A model generated the notes under the pieces. That model searched no databases. It saw only the letters and a program-made list of their open reading frames with translations, and had not been told where the DNA came from. The translations under genes were made by a program, and so were the position numbers. DNA of 64,000 nt from positions 2,232,001 through 2,296,000 of the forward strand of contig NZ_QPES01000001.1 of the NCBI RefSeq assembly GCF_009455685.1, written 5' to 3'. Shown here one piece after another: positions 36,029 to 45,540 of this stretch. The stretch's first letter is position 1; every line of letters starts with the position of its first letter. The DNA comes from Paraburkholderia hayleyella (GTDB lineage: Bacteria; Pseudomonadota; Gammaproteobacteria; Burkholderiales; Burkholderiaceae).

Positions 36029-39000
36029 GGCGCCTCCTGCAAATGACGCACCAGCGGCTCGAACACTATCGCCGCCAGCATGCCGAAAGGCTCATCGAGT
36101 GTCAGCGGCAGGCCACGCCACGCGAGTTGCAACGCGGGATCGTCCGCTTCGCCACGAATACGCTCGTTGATCCAGACGCTGTGCGCCGCGGCATCGCCCT
36201 CGCGGACCTTGGCCCAGGCGCTTTTCGGAAAAAACCGCAGCGGCAGCCGCTGGCCCGCGCGAAACAGGGCCGCGAGCGGCGCCAGATGCACCAGCGGCGC
36301 GGCCACCGGCGTGAACGCGAAACCTGCGTCCAGGCCCCGCCACAGCGTCCGGCAGGGCCCCTCCGGGCGCACCGCGCAATACACCAGATGCGCCAGCCAG
36401 GCTGCGAGGTAATCCCGTGCGGTGGGCCTGGCGTAACGAAAAATGATTTGCCCGGTGGCACTCAACAGATTCAGCGTGCCGTGTAACTGCATGGGCGCTT
36501 CGGCAAAGGCACGCAACGTGGCGTCATACGGGCCAAAGAGCGCCGTGCCCTGGAAGGAGGCCTCGCGCCCGCTTTGCGGATCAGCCGGAGTTTCAGGCCA
36601 GCGCGGCTCAAGGTTCAGCACGAACGGCAAGCGCTCTCCCCCGCCCGCCATCTCACGCTGCACGCCTAGCGCAAGCTGATGCAAGCCTTCGATTTCGCGG
36701 GCCTGCCACACCTTGCCCGTCGCGCCACCGGGCAACTCAGGACTCGCTGCCGCGATCCGCTGCACACGCTCGAAGGCCCGTTGTCCCGCGCCGGGTTCGA
36801 GCAGCATGGGCAAGAGCCGCTCGGCCAGCGCATCGCGGCCCTCGTAATCCAGCTCGAACGGCTCAAGCTCAGGCAGCGCATCCATGCCGGACCACAGTAC
36901 GAGGCCCAGCCGGTCACGCAACAGGGCACGCGCGGGATGACGCCAAAAGCGCTGAAAATCGTCGAAGGCCAACGTGTCCAGCGCAACCTCTGGCAGCGGC
37001 TCGCGGAAAAACGGCAGCACGTTACGGCGGGTGGCGTCGGCCAGCAGGCCTGCGAGCCGGGCTCGTTCACGGTCGTATGACAGTAGCCTGCCGCCCGCGC
37101 CCATAAAGTAATCCGCCGCGAAAGGCTGCAAGGGATGTTCCACCACGAAGGCCTGGCGCGCCGCGCTGATTGCCGCGGGGCTCGCGCCCTCGCCCGCCGC
37201 AAGCCGGGCGAGATGGTCGAGCAGCTCGTCAACCAGCGCGGCGGGCGGCAACGGTGCGTTGTCACGGATGCTGCGTCCGGTGTAGGCGATCAGCAAACGG
37301 TCCCGCGCCGCCAGCAGCAAATCGAGAAACAGGTTGCGCTCATCATCGCGGCGCTGCCGGTCGCCCGGTTTGGGAAATGCGGCCATCAGATCGAATTCGT
37401 CGGCCCGCGCGAGGCTCGGCAGCAAGCCATCGTCCATTCCAAGCAGACACACAACGCGGTATGGCAAGCCGCGCAAACTGGTCAGCGAGGAGAAGGTCAC
37501 ACTGCCCCATGGCACACCGCCGCGAGCGGGATCGTCCAGCGTTGCGGCGAGCGCGGCTCGCACCACGGCAGCGGGCAGCACGCTATCGGCCGCACCTGCG
37601 GCCATCGCTTCAGTCATGGCATCAATGGCCGCGCGGACTTCGCTGAGGGCATCGGCAAAGCCGATGCCCTCAGCGAAACAGGTGGTCAGCGTATCGAGCA
37701 GCAACTGAGCCCACGCCGCAGGGGTATGGCCGCTCGTACAACGCGTGGCGAAATGCTCCAGATCGTCGACAAAACACGCAAGGCGGCCCAGCAACTGCGC
37801 CTTTGCCCCCTCCGCCCCAGCGACAGGCAGCCACTCCGCCACCGGTTCCGCGCCATCCGGCAAGGCATAGCCCAGAAAAAGCCGCGTCAGGGCATCGGCC
37901 AGGGTGTGGCGAGCCACCGGCACCGCACCGCCATGCGGCTCAGTGGGCTCAGTGGGCTCAGCGAACTCCATGGCTCCCGTGGCTCCGGTTGATTCTGTTA
38001 CCCGCACCGGCCCAGCCGGGGCAAAACCGCGCCGGGCGCCCGCTGCCGCCAGCCAGCCCTGCACGGTTTCGAGCGCCACGGCGTCAATCCCGTAACGCAC
38101 GGCGATGGCCTCAACCCGTAACCACTCGATCAACGCGGGAGCATTGACCTGGCGCTCAGGCAACGCCAGCCAGTCGAGCAGCACCCGTGCCAGCGGATTA
38201 GCCTGCGATGGCGGTAACCCCGTGATGCGATACGGAATGCGGCTTGTGTCACCGCCTGGCTCGGTGCCAAAAACAGCGTCGATGAGCGGCCCCGCCACCG
38301 CCAGATCCGGAAATGCCACCAGCACATCGGACGGCTGCAGGCTGTCATCGGCGTTGAACCAGCCCAGCAGCCGGTCATGCAATACCTCAAGCTGGCGCGA
38401 GAGGCTATGGCAGACATGGACCTCGATCCCGGCCTCCGCTGGCGCAACCTCAATGGGAATTTCGGGCTGCAAGTCGAGCATCGCGTTCTGGATTGCGGCC
38501 AGCCAGGTCGGCGCGGCATTCCCGGTGAAATGCGCCGCTTCGACAGACGCCGTGCGTTCCGTCAGCTCATGCAACATATGAAGTTGCGCCTGGGTTTGCC
38601 GCCCCCATTCGGCCAGCAGCGGATGTCCGACCTCATGGAAGTCACGCTGCCCGGCAACCTCAAGCGCATCGAGACGACGCTCGCTGACGATGTCGAACCA
38701 GAACTCGCGGCACGGGTTGATCACATATAGCCGTATGTCGATCCAGCGCGACAGCTCGCGCAGCAGCGCGACATGCAACGGCGGCATGGTGGGCAAGGCA
38801 AGAATGCTGACGGCCTCGGGCCATTGCGCGCGTGCCAGGGTGTCGAGATCGTACTGGCCGACTTCCGCGAGAAAACGGTAGGCCGGGGGCAGCGCTGTCG
38901 GGCCAGCCTGATGCTCGCCCGCCAGGGCGGTCAGGATGGCGCGCCACAAGGCAGACTGCCAGCGCTCATCTTCCCGCGCAGCGGCACTGGCGCCCATCAG

Positions 39001-39525
39001 CCGCGGCCCGCCTGCCGCGGCACCCGCTGCGGCTGCCTCAAGCCCCTGTGCGCCCGCAAAAATCGAACCGCCCGCTTGCCAGTGCAGCAGCCATTCGGGG
39101 CGATACGTCAGATAGTGGTCGAACACCGTCGTGATGCGCTGTGCCAGTTCGTAACGCATCGATGCATCCGCTGCGCCAAGATAGGTGCGCAGGCGCTGCG
39201 AGCCGAGCCAGGGCGCCGATTCGGCGGTCTCGCCGAGCAACTGGTAGCAACACCACACCAGCCTGTCAGGGGCAAAAGGCGACTGTGCGGGCACGGGTAT
39301 CACGCCGCCAATACGGGCCCAGAGCCATTGCGCGAGATAGCAGAATTCGAAGTTGGCGCAAATGCCTGCGCGCGTGGCAATGGCCAGTTCAAGATTGCGC
39401 TTCATGGCCGCGCTAGCGACGATGACCGGTTGCGCCGACCATGGCCCGGACGGGTGACGGCTGAGGTCTTCAAGCAAGGTGTCCAGCAGTGTTTCGTACC
39501 GGTTCGAATAGAAAATCTCAAGCAT
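36025..39525 (-). CDS. recC: Exodeoxyribonuclease V subunit gamma RecC
   Basis: Scaffold and Chi-recognition subunit of RecBCD. The start at 39525 gives 1166 residues beginning MLEIFYSNRYETLLDTLLED, which is typical of RecC; the frame is open up to 39600 but the added residues look spurious. Family stretches include WLGSQRLRTYLG, VHVCHSLSRQLEVLHDRLL, YRITGLPPSQANPLARVLLD, VTFSSLTSLRGLPYRVVCLLGMDDG and LSYDRERARLAGL. First gene of the recC-recB-recD-arfB unit. The gene is one of the longest in the window and has no internal break. Confidence 0.94.
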   Translation of the reverse strand: MLEIFYSNRYETLLDTLLEDLSRHPSGPWSAQPVIVASAAMKRNLELAIATRAGICANFEFCYLAQWLWARIGGVIPVPAQSPFAPDRLVWCCYQLLGETAESAPWLGSQRLRTYLGAADASMRYELAQRITTVFDHYLTYRPEWLLHWQAGGSIFAGAQGLEAAAAGAAAGGPRLMGASAAAREDERWQSALWRAILTALAGEHQAGPTALPPAYRFLAEVGQYDLDTLARAQWPEAVSILALPTMPPLHVALLRELSRWIDIRLYVINPCREFWFDIVSERRLDALEVAGQRDFHEVGHPLLAEWGRQTQAQLHMLHELTERTASVEAAHFTGNAAPTWLAAIQNAMLDLQPEIPIEVAPAEAGIEVHVCHSLSRQLEVLHDRLLGWFNADDSLQPSDVLVAFPDLAVAGPLIDAVFGTEPGGDTSRIPYRITGLPPSQANPLARVLLDWLALPERQVNAPALIEWLRVEAIAVRYGIDAVALETVQGWLAAAGARRGFAPAGPVRVTESTGATGAMEFAEPTEPTEPHGGAVPVARHTLADALTRLFLGYALPDGAEPVAEWLPVAGAEGAKAQLLGRLACFVDDLEHFATRCTSGHTPAAWAQLLLDTLTTCFAEGIGFADALSEVRAAIDAMTEAMAAGAADSVLPAAVVRAALAATLDDPARGGVPWGSVTFSSLTSLRGLPYRVVCLLGMDDGLLPSLARADEFDLMAAFPKPGDRQRRDDERNLFLDLLLAARDRLLIAYTGRSIRDNAPLPPAALVDELLDHLARLAAGEGASPAAISAARQAFVVEHPLQPFAADYFMGAGGRLLSYDRERARLAGLLADATRRNVLPFFREPLPEVALDTLAFDDFQRFWRHPARALLRDRLGLVLWSGMDALPELEPFELDYEGRDALAERLLPMLLEPGAGQRAFERVQRIAAASPELPGGATGKVWQAREIEGLHQLALGVQREMAGGGERLPFVLNLEPRWPETPADPQSGREASFQGTALFGPYDATLRAFAEAPMQLHGTLNLLSATGQIIFRYARPTARDYLAAWLAHLVYCAVRPEGPCRTLWRGLDAGFAFTPVAAPLVHLAPLAALFRAGQRLPLRFFPKSAWAKVREGDAAAHSVWINERIRGEADDPALQLAWRGLPLTLDEPFGMLAAIVFEPLVRHLQEAP

Positions 39526-39777
39526 GGAACCCACGAGGAAACCGGCGGCCAAAGAGCGCTTCACCCAGCCGCACAGAAAAGAAGGCGCCCAGCATAGCAA
39601 ACGCGTCAGGGGCCGGGCTAGATAGCCTGATGGGATAGGACCTCAAGCCAGCCAGAATCACTGCAAAAGCCGTTGTACATCAGTTAGACTCGACGCCTCT
39701 TGGGGTGAACCCTCATGGCGTTGTTCCATCGTTTTGTCGTTTTGTTGTTCTTTCACGCATGAAAATCCAGGCAGGCG

Positions 39778-42234
39778 ATGCGCTACTCGGTTGAAATCAA
39801 AAAATTTCTCTATAGCCAGTATTTTTATGGCGGTTTGCGTATCGCGGTGGGGGTCTCGTTACCGGCGGTTTTGTGCCTGATCGTCTTTCACAACCGTGAG
39901 CTCGGTTTCACGATTGCCACGGGCGCGCTGGGCGCCTGTGTCGTCGATATGCCCGGCCCCCTGAAATACAAACACAACGAAATGCTGGCCTGTTCGGTGA
40001 TCGGCTTTCTGGCCGCGCTCGCCACGGGGCTGGCGACGGTCAATCCGGTGACGCTCTGGTGCACCGTCGTGCCGCTGACCTTCGTGCTGTCGCTGATCGT
40101 GGTGTATGGCAATCGCTGGCCGCAGATCAGCTTCGCCACGCTCTTCATGATGATCATGACGCTCGAAGATCATTTCACGCCCCTGCAGGCGCTCATCAAT
40201 GCCTCGTGGATGCTGGCGGGCGGCCTCTGGTACACCTATTGGTCGACCTTCGTCAGCCGCTGGCAGATGCATCGCATCGAGCAGCAAGCGCTGGCTGAAA
40301 GCGTCTTCGCCTGCGCGGATTACCTGCTCGCCCGGGCGGATTTTTACGACATCGACAATGACCTCGACGAGTGCTATCGCAATCTGGTGGCACGCCAGAT
40401 CGCCGCCGTCGAGCGCCAGGATGCCGCGCGCGACATCGTGCTGCGTAACCTGCCGCAACTCAAAAGCGGCCGTCTCAACCCGCGCCGCGCGATGCTCTTC
40501 AACCTGTTCATCAATACCGTCGACCTGCACGAGTTATTTGTTGGCGCACATACCGACTACCCGTTGGCGCGTAATACCTTCGGCGGCTCGGATCTGATGA
40601 TTTTTTACCGCGACCTGATCCGCAAGGCGGCGGCCGATCTCGAGGAAATCGGCCTCGCGGTGCTGCAAAACCGCCCGCCGCGTCTGCGCACCAACGTCAA
40701 AGCCGAACTGCGCGCCATCGAGTACGAGCTCGAGCAGATGCGGCGGCAGGAGTTTCCCGCGAAAAACCCCGAGGCCTACGCAGCGGTGTCGGCCACCTTT
40801 CGCCGCATCTGGAGTTCCACACGCCTGATCGACAAGATGCGCCAGAGCCTGTCGAACGAAGCCACCACCACCGAAACCGAGCTACGCATCGACCAGGCGC
40901 TATCGCGTTTCGTCTCGAGCCGTCGCGTGCCCTATCTGCAAATTTTCTCGAACCTGACCATGGCGTCGCCGAGCTTTCGCCACGCGCTGCGCGTCACGAT
41001 CGCGGTGGCGATCGGCTTTTGGCTCGGGCGCCTGCTGCCGCTCACCAATGCCTACTGGATCGTGATGACCACCGTCATCATCCTGAAACCCGGCTATTCG
41101 CTGACCAAACAGCGCAACGGCCAACGGATTGTCGGCACGCTGATTGGCTGCGCCGCGAGTATCGCGCTGATGGTCACGGTCAAGGAGCCTCATCTGCTGA
41201 TGGTGGCGATGTTCGCCTCGATGGTGATGAGCTATAGCCTGCTGCTGTTCAACTACACCGCGAGCGTGGTGTTCACGTCCTCGTATGTATTGCTGATGTT
41301 CGATCTGCTGGCGCCCGGCAATATGCGCATCATCGGCGAGCGCGCCATTGATACCGTGGTCGGCTGTGCTATCGCCATTGCCGCCAGCCATCTGTTCCCC
41401 TACTGGGAATACCGGCTGATGGGCAAGCTGGTCAACGACATGATCGTGGCGACGCGGCAGTATCTTGAGGCGAGTTGGTGGTGGAGCGGCAAGCCTGTGG
41501 CAGCGGGCGCCATGGCCACGGCTGGACCGGGCGCGGCGCCGGCCACAGCAAGTGTTGCCGCAGCAGGTACCACGGCAGACCCTGGCGCCGGCGTCTTGAG
41601 CGCCTCTGGCACGCTCAGCGCGCACGCGTCCGGGCCCGAAGCGGCCGCAGCGGCAGCAACCGCGGCAGCGGCCGCCGCCGCGTCAACGGCTACCTCAGGC
41701 AAGACGGGGGGCGCCATGTCGGCGGCCGTGGCAGTGGTCAACGCGCTCGATCGTGATTTCCGCTATCGGCTGGCACGTAAAAACGTTCATATTGCGTTCG
41801 CCAATCTGGGCCAGGCCTTTCAGCGCATGATGCTTGAGCCCAAGGCCGCGCAGAAGTTTGTTCCCGAACTCAATGACCTGCTCGTGCGCAGCCATGAACT
41901 GGCGGCGCAAATCACGGCCGCTGCACCCTTGCTGCGGACCACGGCGCAACAGCAAGAGGGGCCGTACCAGCCCTTGCAGCGCGCGCTAACGCTGATCCGC
42001 GACATGCTGACGCAAGCCGAATCGGGCGCAGCCCTCCCCGCCGATCAAGCCAGCCTCTCCAAACAGATGGCGCGCGAGCTCGACGCGATGGTGATCGAAG
42101 TGGAAAAAACAGCGGAAGCCTCAGCGGACGCCATCGCCGAACTCAAACAGCTCGCTCACCAGTGCAAACAGATGATTTTGGCGGCCACGCTGATTCGCAA
42201 GGATGCCAGTGTGATTCGCCTGCCTGAAACCTGA
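39778..42234 (+). CDS. FUSC-family inner membrane transporter (YccS/AaeB-like)
   Basis: An 818-residue membrane protein with two blocks of membrane helices, one near the N-terminus (GVSLPAVLCLIVFH, VIGFLAALATGLATV and neighbours) and one from about 400 (IAVAIGFWLGRLLPL, TNAYWIVMTTVIILKPGYS, SMVMSYSLLLFNYTASVVF). TPLQALINAS and LKPGYSLTKQRNGQRIVGTLIG are typical of FUSC/YccS proteins, proposed to export aromatic acids or act in membrane stress. Residues about 578-646 are an Ala/Thr/Gly-rich insert, followed by a cytoplasmic helical tail. The substrate is unknown. No adaptor gene of the AaeA type is adjacent. Confidence 0.88.
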   Translation: MRYSVEIKKFLYSQYFYGGLRIAVGVSLPAVLCLIVFHNRELGFTIATGALGACVVDMPGPLKYKHNEMLACSVIGFLAALATGLATVNPVTLWCTVVPLTFVLSLIVVYGNRWPQISFATLFMMIMTLEDHFTPLQALINASWMLAGGLWYTYWSTFVSRWQMHRIEQQALAESVFACADYLLARADFYDIDNDLDECYRNLVARQIAAVERQDAARDIVLRNLPQLKSGRLNPRRAMLFNLFINTVDLHELFVGAHTDYPLARNTFGGSDLMIFYRDLIRKAAADLEEIGLAVLQNRPPRLRTNVKAELRAIEYELEQMRRQEFPAKNPEAYAAVSATFRRIWSSTRLIDKMRQSLSNEATTTETELRIDQALSRFVSSRRVPYLQIFSNLTMASPSFRHALRVTIAVAIGFWLGRLLPLTNAYWIVMTTVIILKPGYSLTKQRNGQRIVGTLIGCAASIALMVTVKEPHLLMVAMFASMVMSYSLLLFNYTASVVFTSSYVLLMFDLLAPGNMRIIGERAIDTVVGCAIAIAASHLFPYWEYRLMGKLVNDMIVATRQYLEASWWWSGKPVAAGAMATAGPGAAPATASVAAAGTTADPGAGVLSASGTLSAHASGPEAAAAAATAAAAAAASTATSGKTGGAMSAAVAVVNALDRDFRYRLARKNVHIAFANLGQAFQRMMLEPKAAQKFVPELNDLLVRSHELAAQITAAAPLLRTTAQQQEGPYQPLQRALTLIRDMLTQAESGAALPADQASLSKQMARELDAMVIEVEKTAEASADAIAELKQLAHQCKQMILAATLIRKDASVIRLPET

Positions 42235-42280
42235 GCTCTTGAAGTTCGACGTCTGGGCGCTGGGTGTGCCTGCAGCGCGG

Positions 42281-42472
42281 CTAGCTGCAGGCGTGGGCGG
42301 CAGGCAAGCTGGCGGCGCGGGCCGATGTGGCTGAAGCCGTGTCATTTTGCCGGTCGTAATCGCGTTTTTCAGTAATCGCGTTATAGAGCAGCGTAGCCAG
42401 CACGAAGAGCACCACGGCCACAATAAGAACAGCAACGCCGGATGTCGGATTTTTCTTGCGCGGAGGGGTCAT
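42281..42472 (-). CDS. Small single-pass membrane protein
   Basis: A 63-residue protein with a basic N-terminus (MTPPRKKNPTSG), one membrane helix (VAVLIVAVVLFVLATLLYNAI) and a short polar tail with one C-terminal Cys. The composition is that of a real small inner membrane protein, but no clear ribosome binding site precedes the ATG. A perfect 9-bp hairpin GCCTGCAGC/GCTGCAGGC (42268-42292) covers its stop codon and separates it from the convergent FUSC gene. Confidence 0.5.
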   Translation of the reverse strand: MTPPRKKNPTSGVAVLIVAVVLFVLATLLYNAITEKRDYDRQNDTASATSARAASLPAAHACS

Positions 42473-42592
42473 CGGATGGGCTCAGGGGGTAGGAGGGCAA
42501 AACTGAAAGCGCGCATTTTACGCTGCGCGGCGCTGAGCCTGGCGCAAATCCCGGGCAAAGCGTCGGCAACTCGCCCGCCAGGGTGGCACACC

Positions 42593-43060
42593 TCAGCTCC
42601 CACGGGGCAAGCGCACCGGCAACGCGGTCGAATATTTGATCTGCTCCATGGCGAAGCTCGAACTGACGTCATAGAGCGGCACCGCGCCAATCAGCAGTTT
42701 GTAGACGCGGTCGTAATCGTCGATATCCGAGACCACCACGCGCAGCAGATAGTCGGTCTCGCCACTCATCCGGTACACCTCCACCACCTCCGGAATATCG
42801 CGCACCGCCTGGGTAAAAGCCTGGGCCCAGGCTTCCGTATGCTCGCTGGTCCGGATCGAGACAAAAACAGTCGTGCCCACGCCCAGCTTGCGCGGATCGC
42901 ATAACGTCACCTGAGCGCGAATCACGCCGGTATCCTTGAGCCGCTGCACGCGCTTCCAGCAAGGCGTCTGCGACAGATTGACGCGTTGCGCCAGTTCGGC
43001 GATCGAAATGGTAGCGTCCCCCTGAAGCAGTTCGAGCAGGGTCATATCGATAGCATCCAT
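42593..43060 (-). CDS. Lrp/AsnC family transcriptional regulator
   Basis: A 155-residue Lrp-type regulator: an N-terminal helix-turn-helix (LLELLQGDATISIAELAQRV, then LSQTPCWKRVQRLKDTGVI) and a C-terminal RAM ligand-binding domain (VVEVYRMSGETDYLLRVVVSD). It is divergent from a cysteine-dioxygenase-type gene, and an Lrp-box-like site lies between them. It probably controls that gene and itself in response to an amino acid, plausibly cysteine or a related thiol; this is inferred from the neighbour only. Confidence 0.92.
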   Translation of the reverse strand: MDAIDMTLLELLQGDATISIAELAQRVNLSQTPCWKRVQRLKDTGVIRAQVTLCDPRKLGVGTTVFVSIRTSEHTEAWAQAFTQAVRDIPEVVEVYRMSGETDYLLRVVVSDIDDYDRVYKLLIGAVPLYDVSSSFAMEQIKYSTALPVRLPRGS

Positions 43061-43079
43061 CTCTCACCTCGATAAAAAA

Positions 43080-43094
43080 TAGAAATATATTCTA
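43080..43094. promoter_or_regulatory. Lrp-box-like operator
   Basis: The 15-mer TAGAAATATATTCTA lies 20 bases upstream of the Lrp-type gene. It is a near-perfect palindrome (arms TAGAA/TTCTA; one base further out on each side also pairs). It fits the E. coli Lrp consensus YAGHAWATTWTDCTR at 13 of 15 positions by my count. Its place in the divergent gap suggests autoregulation and control of the dioxygenase gene. Confidence 0.6.
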
Positions 43095-43228
43095 TCGAAA
43101 TCAAAATAAGCAGAATGATATGAAAACTCTTTCTCCAGACGCAGCGGTATAAATACACGTTCGCCGCAGCACTGTGCCGCGTCCTTCCCGCTCTCTCTTT
43201 ACCCCCTCGACCCCTCTACTCCAATACC

Positions 43229-43867
43229 ATGCGCCACGACACCGATCTGCCGATGCTCGACGCCTGCCTTTCCCCAAACGCCCCGGCTGAAGCCGTGTAC
43301 ACCCTGCCCGCCAGCATGCCGCTGGCGCGTCTGTGCACGGCGCTCAGCCTGGCTTGCGAGGCATTTCCCCAGCCTTCGCAGCTCGGCGCGTTTGGCCGGC
43401 GCGTGCGCCAGGCGCTGGCCGAAGCTATCTCGTCTCCCAACCTGCTCAAGCCCGCCCAGCGCGAAGGCGCACCCGACACTTACCAGCGCCACCTGCTCGC
43501 CGCCGACCCTCACGGCCGTTACGCCGTCGCCGCGCTGGTCTGGATGCCGGGGCAAGCCAGTCCGGTCCATGCGCATCACACGTGGTGTGGCTATGCGGTG
43601 CTCGACGGCACCTTGAGCGAAACCGTCTACACCTGGGATGAAGCGGCAGGCTATGCCCGTGCGACACGCACCCATCCGCGTGATTCCGGCGCCGTATCGT
43701 TCGCCCCGGCCGGCCACGGCGGGATTCACCAATTGCGCAACCTGGGGAATGTTCCCGCCGTGTCATTGCATCTGTATGCCGTGGCCGGCGAGCAAATAGC
43801 CACGCACGTCAACGATATCTTGCCGGTCGCGCCAGACGCGAGCGATGCCATCAGACATAACGCCTGA
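43229..43867 (+). CDS. Cysteine dioxygenase type I family (thiol dioxygenase)
   Basis: A 212-residue cupin-type mononuclear iron enzyme that oxidises a thiol such as cysteine or 3-mercaptopropionate to its sulfinate. The metal-binding motif SPVHAHHTWCGYAVLDG has the HxH pair; the third His is in the HGGIHQLRNLG segment. The preceding FGRRVRQALAEAI and YQRHLLAADPHGRYAVAAL fit family CDO_I. Whether it prefers cysteine or mercaptopropionate cannot be decided here. Divergent from the Lrp-type gene. A stem CCGGGCG/CGCCCGG (43874-43895) follows the stop without a T run. Confidence 0.88.
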   Translation: MRHDTDLPMLDACLSPNAPAEAVYTLPASMPLARLCTALSLACEAFPQPSQLGAFGRRVRQALAEAISSPNLLKPAQREGAPDTYQRHLLAADPHGRYAVAALVWMPGQASPVHAHHTWCGYAVLDGTLSETVYTWDEAAGYARATRTHPRDSGAVSFAPAGHGGIHQLRNLGNVPAVSLHLYAVAGEQIATHVNDILPVAPDASDAIRHNA

Positions 43868-43970
43868 AACCAGCCGGGCGAAAAATGCCGCCCGGTTCGC
43901 CCGTGCCTGCCTTGACCGTCGAGGCCGGGTTGCGGCGTTTGCGGCGTTTGTATTACGGACGGCGTTTGGA

Positions 43971-44498
43971 TTACGGCGTTTTCTCTGGTTGCGCGCCATC
44001 CTTGCCCGTCGCCGTCTGGCTTGACCATTCCTGCAATTTGCGTCCAGCGGTTTCAAGACCCGCACCGGTCAAACCGGCTGCCTTGCCTAGCACCGTGCTC
44101 GCCGTGTCGCGCAAATGCGCCTGGGCACTCGACGCCAGGGCATCGGGCGTCAAGACCATGACCGGTGCGCTGGCGGCAGAGGCCGCAGTTGGGGCCGAAG
44201 CCGCCGCCCCAGACGCGGCGTCATTGGGCAAGGCCGCATCCAGATGCTGCTGCGCGGTGGCACGGGCGGAATCGACTTGCTGCCCGACAAAACTGGCGGC
44301 CTGGCCGAGCGCCTGGCTAGCCTGGCGCGCCATGTCGTTGAGCGCGTTCGTGGCATGAGCGGAGGCGTCATCTTTGCCGCAGGCACCCAGACTCAGCACG
44401 CCTGGCAAAAGCAACGCCATCACCGCCAGCCGCCGCGGTGCCGACAAACGCGAAGACGACGACGCCAATAAAAACGAAAAACAAGAAAAATTTTTCAT
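43971..44498 (-). CDS. Putative lipoprotein, Ala-rich
   Basis: A 175-residue protein. A hydrophobic stretch ends with the lipobox LSLGAC, so the mature form begins at Cys40 with a GKDDASAHATNALNDMARQ segment. The rest is Ala/Gln/Ser-rich and largely helical, with two similar amphipathic stretches (ALGQAASFVGQQVDSARATAQQ and VLGKAAGLTGAGLETAGRK in parts). The start at 44498 overlaps the stop of the upstream acetyltransferase by 4 bases (ATGA), so it is kept despite a long N-region before the lipobox; an internal ATG at 44420 would give a more normal signal peptide. Family unknown. Confidence 0.65.
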   Translation of the reverse strand: MKNFSCFSFLLASSSSRLSAPRRLAVMALLLPGVLSLGACGKDDASAHATNALNDMARQASQALGQAASFVGQQVDSARATAQQHLDAALPNDAASGAAASAPTAASAASAPVMVLTPDALASSAQAHLRDTASTVLGKAAGLTGAGLETAGRKLQEWSSQTATGKDGAQPEKTP

Positions 44499-44995
44499 AA
44501 CGAAAGTGCAGCCGCATCGAGCGGCTTCTCCATGCGAAAACGGTGCAATGACGCGCCGTGACGTTGAACAATCTCTGAGCCCAGCACCTGAAAACCTGCG
44601 TGCTCAAAACAGGCGCGAGCACCAAGACTCACGCGGGCCGTCAGACGCCTTGCCCCGGCATGGCGCGCGATGCGCTCAAGCCGCATGAGCAGCGCGTGGC
44701 CCAAGCCCTGACGCGCGGCGGACGGCACAACATACAGCATCTCAATATTATTTTCGGGATATAGCTGGGCGAATCCTTGTGGCTGGTCCGCGCGCAGTGC
44801 AACCAGCGTCACGCCCCGGGCCAGGCGCCGGCTAAACGCAGCACGGTCGTCCGCTACGGCTGACCATGCCAGCAAGGCCTCAAGCGGGTAAGTAGCGGCC
44901 GCGAGATGCAGCACGGCATCCTGGAACAGCGCCGCGAGCGCCGGACCGTCAGACGCTTCGTAAGCGCGCCAGGTCATCTTGTGCATGGCAAACAT
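44495..44995 (-). CDS. GNAT family N-acetyltransferase
   Basis: A GCN5-related acetyltransferase of about 165 residues. The acetyl-CoA site is seen in EMLYVVPSAARQGLGHALLM and RIARHAGARRLTARVS; the C-terminal FEHAGFQVLGSEIVQRHG is also family-typical. The substrate is unknown. The start is uncertain: ATGs at 45025, 44995, 44986 and 44977 are all in frame; MTWRAYEASDGPALAALF (44977) is where homology to GNAT proteins begins. It overlaps the downstream lipoprotein gene by 4 bases. Confidence 0.85.
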   Translation of the reverse strand: MFAMHKMTWRAYEASDGPALAALFQDAVLHLAAATYPLEALLAWSAVADDRAAFSRRLARGVTLVALRADQPQGFAQLYPENNIEMLYVVPSAARQGLGHALLMRLERIARHAGARRLTARVSLGARACFEHAGFQVLGSEIVQRHGASLHRFRMEKPLDAAALSL

Positions 44996-45073
44996 GGGGA
45001 AGATTCGTCCTGGTCCGATATGCATAGGGCATGGGTGTTTTTATAGTGGCCGCCAACAAGGAACCCTTTAGTT

Positions 45074-45400
45074 ATGCCCCTGACAAACTGGATCTTCATC
45101 CTATTCATCGCGTTGCTCACGATTACATTCATCTGCACCCGCTCTCCCGCCAACTGGTCATTGCAGCACCGCACCCGCCGTCGCACCGGTACTCGCCTGC
45201 TCGCACAGGCGGTCTATGCACTATGGGCCGCGGCCCTGCTCGCGGCCCGCGGTCTGTTTATGGTCGATGGCCTCAATGGCCTGACACCCAACCCACAAAT
45301 CGTGCTGGCCATGATACTGCTGCTGTTGGGCTGCAGTGCTTACTGGCTGGTTCGGGGCGGCAGGCTGTTCAAACCGCTTCGGCTGTTTGAGGCGTGCTGA
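45074..45400 (+). CDS. Small membrane protein, about three helices
   Basis: A 108-residue inner membrane protein with hydrophobic segments at about 5-22 (NWIFILFIALLTITFIC), 44-62 (LLAQAVYALWAAALLAARG) and 76-96 (IVLAMILLLLGCSAYWLV). The first loop is basic (HRTRRRTGTR). AAGGA precedes the ATG. I do not recognise a family. It is divergent from the acetyltransferase gene. Confidence 0.65.
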   Translation: MPLTNWIFILFIALLTITFICTRSPANWSLQHRTRRRTGTRLLAQAVYALWAAALLAARGLFMVDGLNGLTPNPQIVLAMILLLLGCSAYWLVRGGRLFKPLRLFEAC

Positions 45401-45540
45401 ACACGGCGCTCATGCCGCATTCGTGAAGGCCTCTGCCCCGGCTAGGCCGATAGATCGACGGATGATAGACTGCCCGCGTCCGGCGTTAGGCTCACGCCCC
45501 GGCTGTCAACGGCCCAACCTGGGGCCGCGCGCTTTCGCCG

